From Pseudomonadota bacterium (lineage in GTDB: Bacteria; Pseudomonadota; Gammaproteobacteria; UBA5335), in assembly GCA_034189865.1 (NCBI GenBank), contig JAXHTV010000009.1:44011-108010 (forward strand): a DNA stretch of 64,000 nucleotides, read 5' to 3'. The notes under the pieces were generated by a model. It made no database searches and was not told the DNA's origin. It was given only the letters and a program-made list of their open reading frames with translations. Numbering within the stretch: position 1 is the stretch's first letter; every line of letters begins with the position of its first letter. Of this stretch, positions 62,331 to 64,000 are shown piece by piece. The position numbers and the translations under genes are program-made.

Positions 62331-64000
62331 ATGAAAGGTTTTGCGCAATATCTAAACGGCAGTATTCGCCGGAAAATATCCAGCCTGGTGGCCTTGGCTT
62401 TGGGTTTGATCTGTCTGGTCGGGGCCGTCTCCTGGCTGATTTTTCATACGCTGGATGTCACCACGCTGATGACGCGTCTGGAACGTGTCCACACGGTCGA
62501 GGTCAACGCGGGAACGACGGCCTATTATCGATATCTCCTCACCAACGACCCGCAAGACTTCCAAGCATTCAAGCAAAGTCTTAACAAATCCATTGCCTAC
62601 AGCGGTTACTTCGGCCGCTTGGGCTCTTCCGTCTCCAGTACCTCCATTTTCGATCTAAGGCGCGAGCTGATGGCCGTGTACGAGGAAATTCGTGATGCGA
62701 ATCAGGGGTTTCACATCGCACTGAACTTAAAAATCCTGTATTGGCATCCGCTGGTCCAAAAGCTATTCGGTATCGCGGCCCAAGGGGAGGGTATTGCCCG
62801 GCAATGGGTGGTGCTGGCCGAGGAGATCGTTTCCCTCACTCCCGGAGATGTTCGGGATGCGAAACTCGCACAACTCGAAGAGGTCGGTCGGGAGCTCTAC
62901 GACTTGGGTGAAAAATTCAGCGCCGGCGTGGCGGATCTCGCGCAGTTCGCGATCAGTTTAGTGGTCCTGCTGTTGTCTGCCTTGATCGCCATCGCGGTGC
63001 TGTTCCTCGTTTCGGTGGCCCGCAGTATTGTCGTTCCTATATCCGTTGCTGTCGGTCAAACCGTTCAAGGTGTGCAGCAGCTCTCAACGGGCAGTCTTAA
63101 GCCCGTCGATTACGGGGCGTCCAACGACGAATTCGGTTTGATCTTCGATGCCTTGACGGGATTGTCCGGCAACCTCACCCGGACGGTCAGTCGAATCAAG
63201 TCCATCGCTGAGACCTTGGGTAACGAATCAGCATGCTTGTCTGACACCGCCACGGACATCAAAACCGGCGCTTCGTCCCAAACCCGGGTATTGGCGGAGT
63301 TGACCGAGTCCGTTTCTCAGCTCGGCGAAGCAGAGCAGCATGTCGCCAGCCATGCTCAAAATGCCTTCCAGTTGTTCGGCGAAACCCACGCCTTGGCGGA
63401 CGAGGGAGCGGAGTCCATGCGGCGTACCGTGGCGCGCATGAACAGCATCGTGTCAACGGTGGACGAGGCCAATCAGGCCATCGTTAAGCTGGACGATTCC
63501 AGCACCCGGATCGGACAGATCATCAACACCATCGAGTCCATTGCCGATCAGACTAATCTGTTGGCGCTCAACGCTGCCATCGAAGCCAGCCGCGCCGGTG
63601 AGTTCGGCCGGGGTTTTGGCGTGGTCGCCAGCGAAATTCGCGACCTGGCGGCGCACAGCAGCAAAGCCACCCAGCAAATCGCGGAGATGCTCAAATCCAT
63701 CGAGCACGAAATCGCCCTGGTACGGGACAACATGGATACCTGCGGCAAAGAGGTCGACCAAGGGCTGGCGCTTGTTCATGGCGCCGGCGACATACTCAAC
63801 CGCATTGTTCACTCCTCCGATGACAGCCTGGACCGAATCAAGCAAATTGCCGCCACCACGGAACAACACGCCGGTGCTACCCAACAGATCCACGAGAACA
63901 CCAAGGAAATCTATCGGGTGGCGGAAGATCTCGAGAAATCCAATGATCGTGTGGCCGACGCGGCCCATCAACTGCGGCAGGACGCCGAGCAACTCGCCGC
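62331..64000 (+). CDS. Methyl-accepting chemotaxis protein, partial (3' end beyond window)
   Basis: Membrane receptor that signals to CheA/CheW. An open frame from ATG 62331 runs without stop to the end of the window (556 codons). It begins [20 protein letters not shown] with a first membrane helix, then a sensory region of about 170 residues with no recognised ligand motif. A second helix follows (about residues 205-228, [25 protein letters not shown]), a HAMP-like stretch and the long coiled coil with the conserved tip [20 protein letters not shown] followed by [17 protein letters not shown] (about 405-438). The C-terminal end and any CheR-binding tail are outside the window. Sigma-28 promoter upstream. 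Confidence 0.93.
   Translation, partial: MKGFAQYLNGSIRRKISSLVALALGLICLVGAVSWLIFHTLDVTTLMTRLERVHTVEVNAGTTAYYRYLLTNDPQDFQAFKQSLNKSIAYSGYFGRLGSSVSSTSIFDLRRELMAVYEEIRDANQGFHIALNLKILYWHPLVQKLFGIAAQGEGIARQWVVLAEEIVSLTPGDVRDAKLAQLEEVGRELYDLGEKFSAGVADLAQFAISLVVLLLSALIAIAVLFLVSVARSIVVPISVAVGQTVQGVQQLSTGSLKPVDYGASNDEFGLIFDALTGLSGNLTRTVSRIKSIAETLGNESACLSDTATDIKTGASSQTRVLAELTESVSQLGEAEQHVASHAQNAFQLFGETHALADEGAESMRRTVARMNSIVSTVDEANQAIVKLDDSSTRIGQIINTIESIADQTNLLALNAAIEASRAGEFGRGFGVVASEIRDLAAHSSKATQQIAEMLKSIEHEIALVRDNMDTCGKEVDQGLALVHGAGDILNRIVHSSDDSLDRIKQIAATTEQHAGATQQIHENTKEIYRVAEDLEKSNDRVADAAHQLRQDAEQLA

Overview
This window is a stretch of chromosome from a moderately GC-rich, rod-type, aerobic gammaproteobacterium outside the Enterobacterales. 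Evidence includes a type IV pilus pilMNOPQ-aroK locus divergent from a class A penicillin-binding protein, SpoT as the (p)ppGpp enzyme with hydrolase and synthetase motifs, RpoH, FtsEX-FtsY, UbiC/UbiA ubiquinone synthesis, BioC-type pimelate synthesis and an aa3-type cytochrome oxidase. Gene order in the left half resembles Pseudomonas-like genomes (pilQPONM / ponA / short malic enzyme / rpmE; gmk-rpoZ-spoT-ridA-recG-ubiC-ubiA; coxB-coxA-ctaG-coxC-DUF2909-surf1-ctaA-ctaB). The order in the right half (coaD, mutM, rpmG-rpmB, radC, coaBC, dut) follows the classic gammaproteobacterial backbone. No phage, IS element, CRISPR array, rRNA or tRNA was seen.

Layout. 0-5.5 kb: aroK (cut by the window edge) and pilQPONM on the minus strand. 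5.7-11.6 kb: ponA and a conserved unknown on plus, then gltA and maeB on minus. 11.8-15.1 kb: rpmE, a 361-bp non-coding region with a cluster of DnaA boxes, hemW, rdgB, rph (minus). 15.3-23.6 kb: yicC, gmk, rpoZ, spoT, ridA, recG, ubiC, ubiA (plus). 23.7-28.3 kb: comF (minus) and the bioBFCD operon (plus). 28.5-37.0 kb: cytochrome c oxidase structural, assembly and heme A genes. 37.1-41.1 kb: rpoH and ftsY-ftsE-ftsX (minus). 41.2-45.7 kb: metY, an SMR transporter, rsmD, coaD, ggt (plus). 45.8-52.3 kb: a GGDEF/EAL protein, mutM and a two-gene ABC system whose permease is fused to a GldG-like domain (minus). 52.4-55.7 kb: a HyuA-type protein and a fatty acid desaturase (plus). 55.8-57.0 kb: rpmG, rpmB, radC (minus). 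57.3-60.2 kb: a sigma-54 activator and three small envelope-related genes. 60.4-64 kb: coaBC, dut and a chemoreceptor cut by the window end.

Most of the window is well-known core metabolism. Three places stand out. First, the 57.3-60.2 kb module, wedged between radC and coaBC, pairs a sigma-54 enhancer-binding protein having a degenerate receiver domain with a GG-N10-GC promoter in front of a coiled-coil protein, an acidic lipoprotein and a small outer-membrane barrel; a perfect 13-bp inverted repeat lies about 100 bp upstream of the predicted start of transcription. Second, the rpmE-hemW gap holds an arrangement of DnaA boxes resembling a DnaA-reactivating (DARS-like) element. Third, the chemoreceptor has an excellent sigma-28 promoter, which ties this genome to flagellar motility. 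Other oddities are an FtsY with an N-terminal membrane segment, a desaturase whose C-terminal tail resembles the end of ISL3-family transposases, and accessory genes inserted at several borders of an otherwise conserved gene order.
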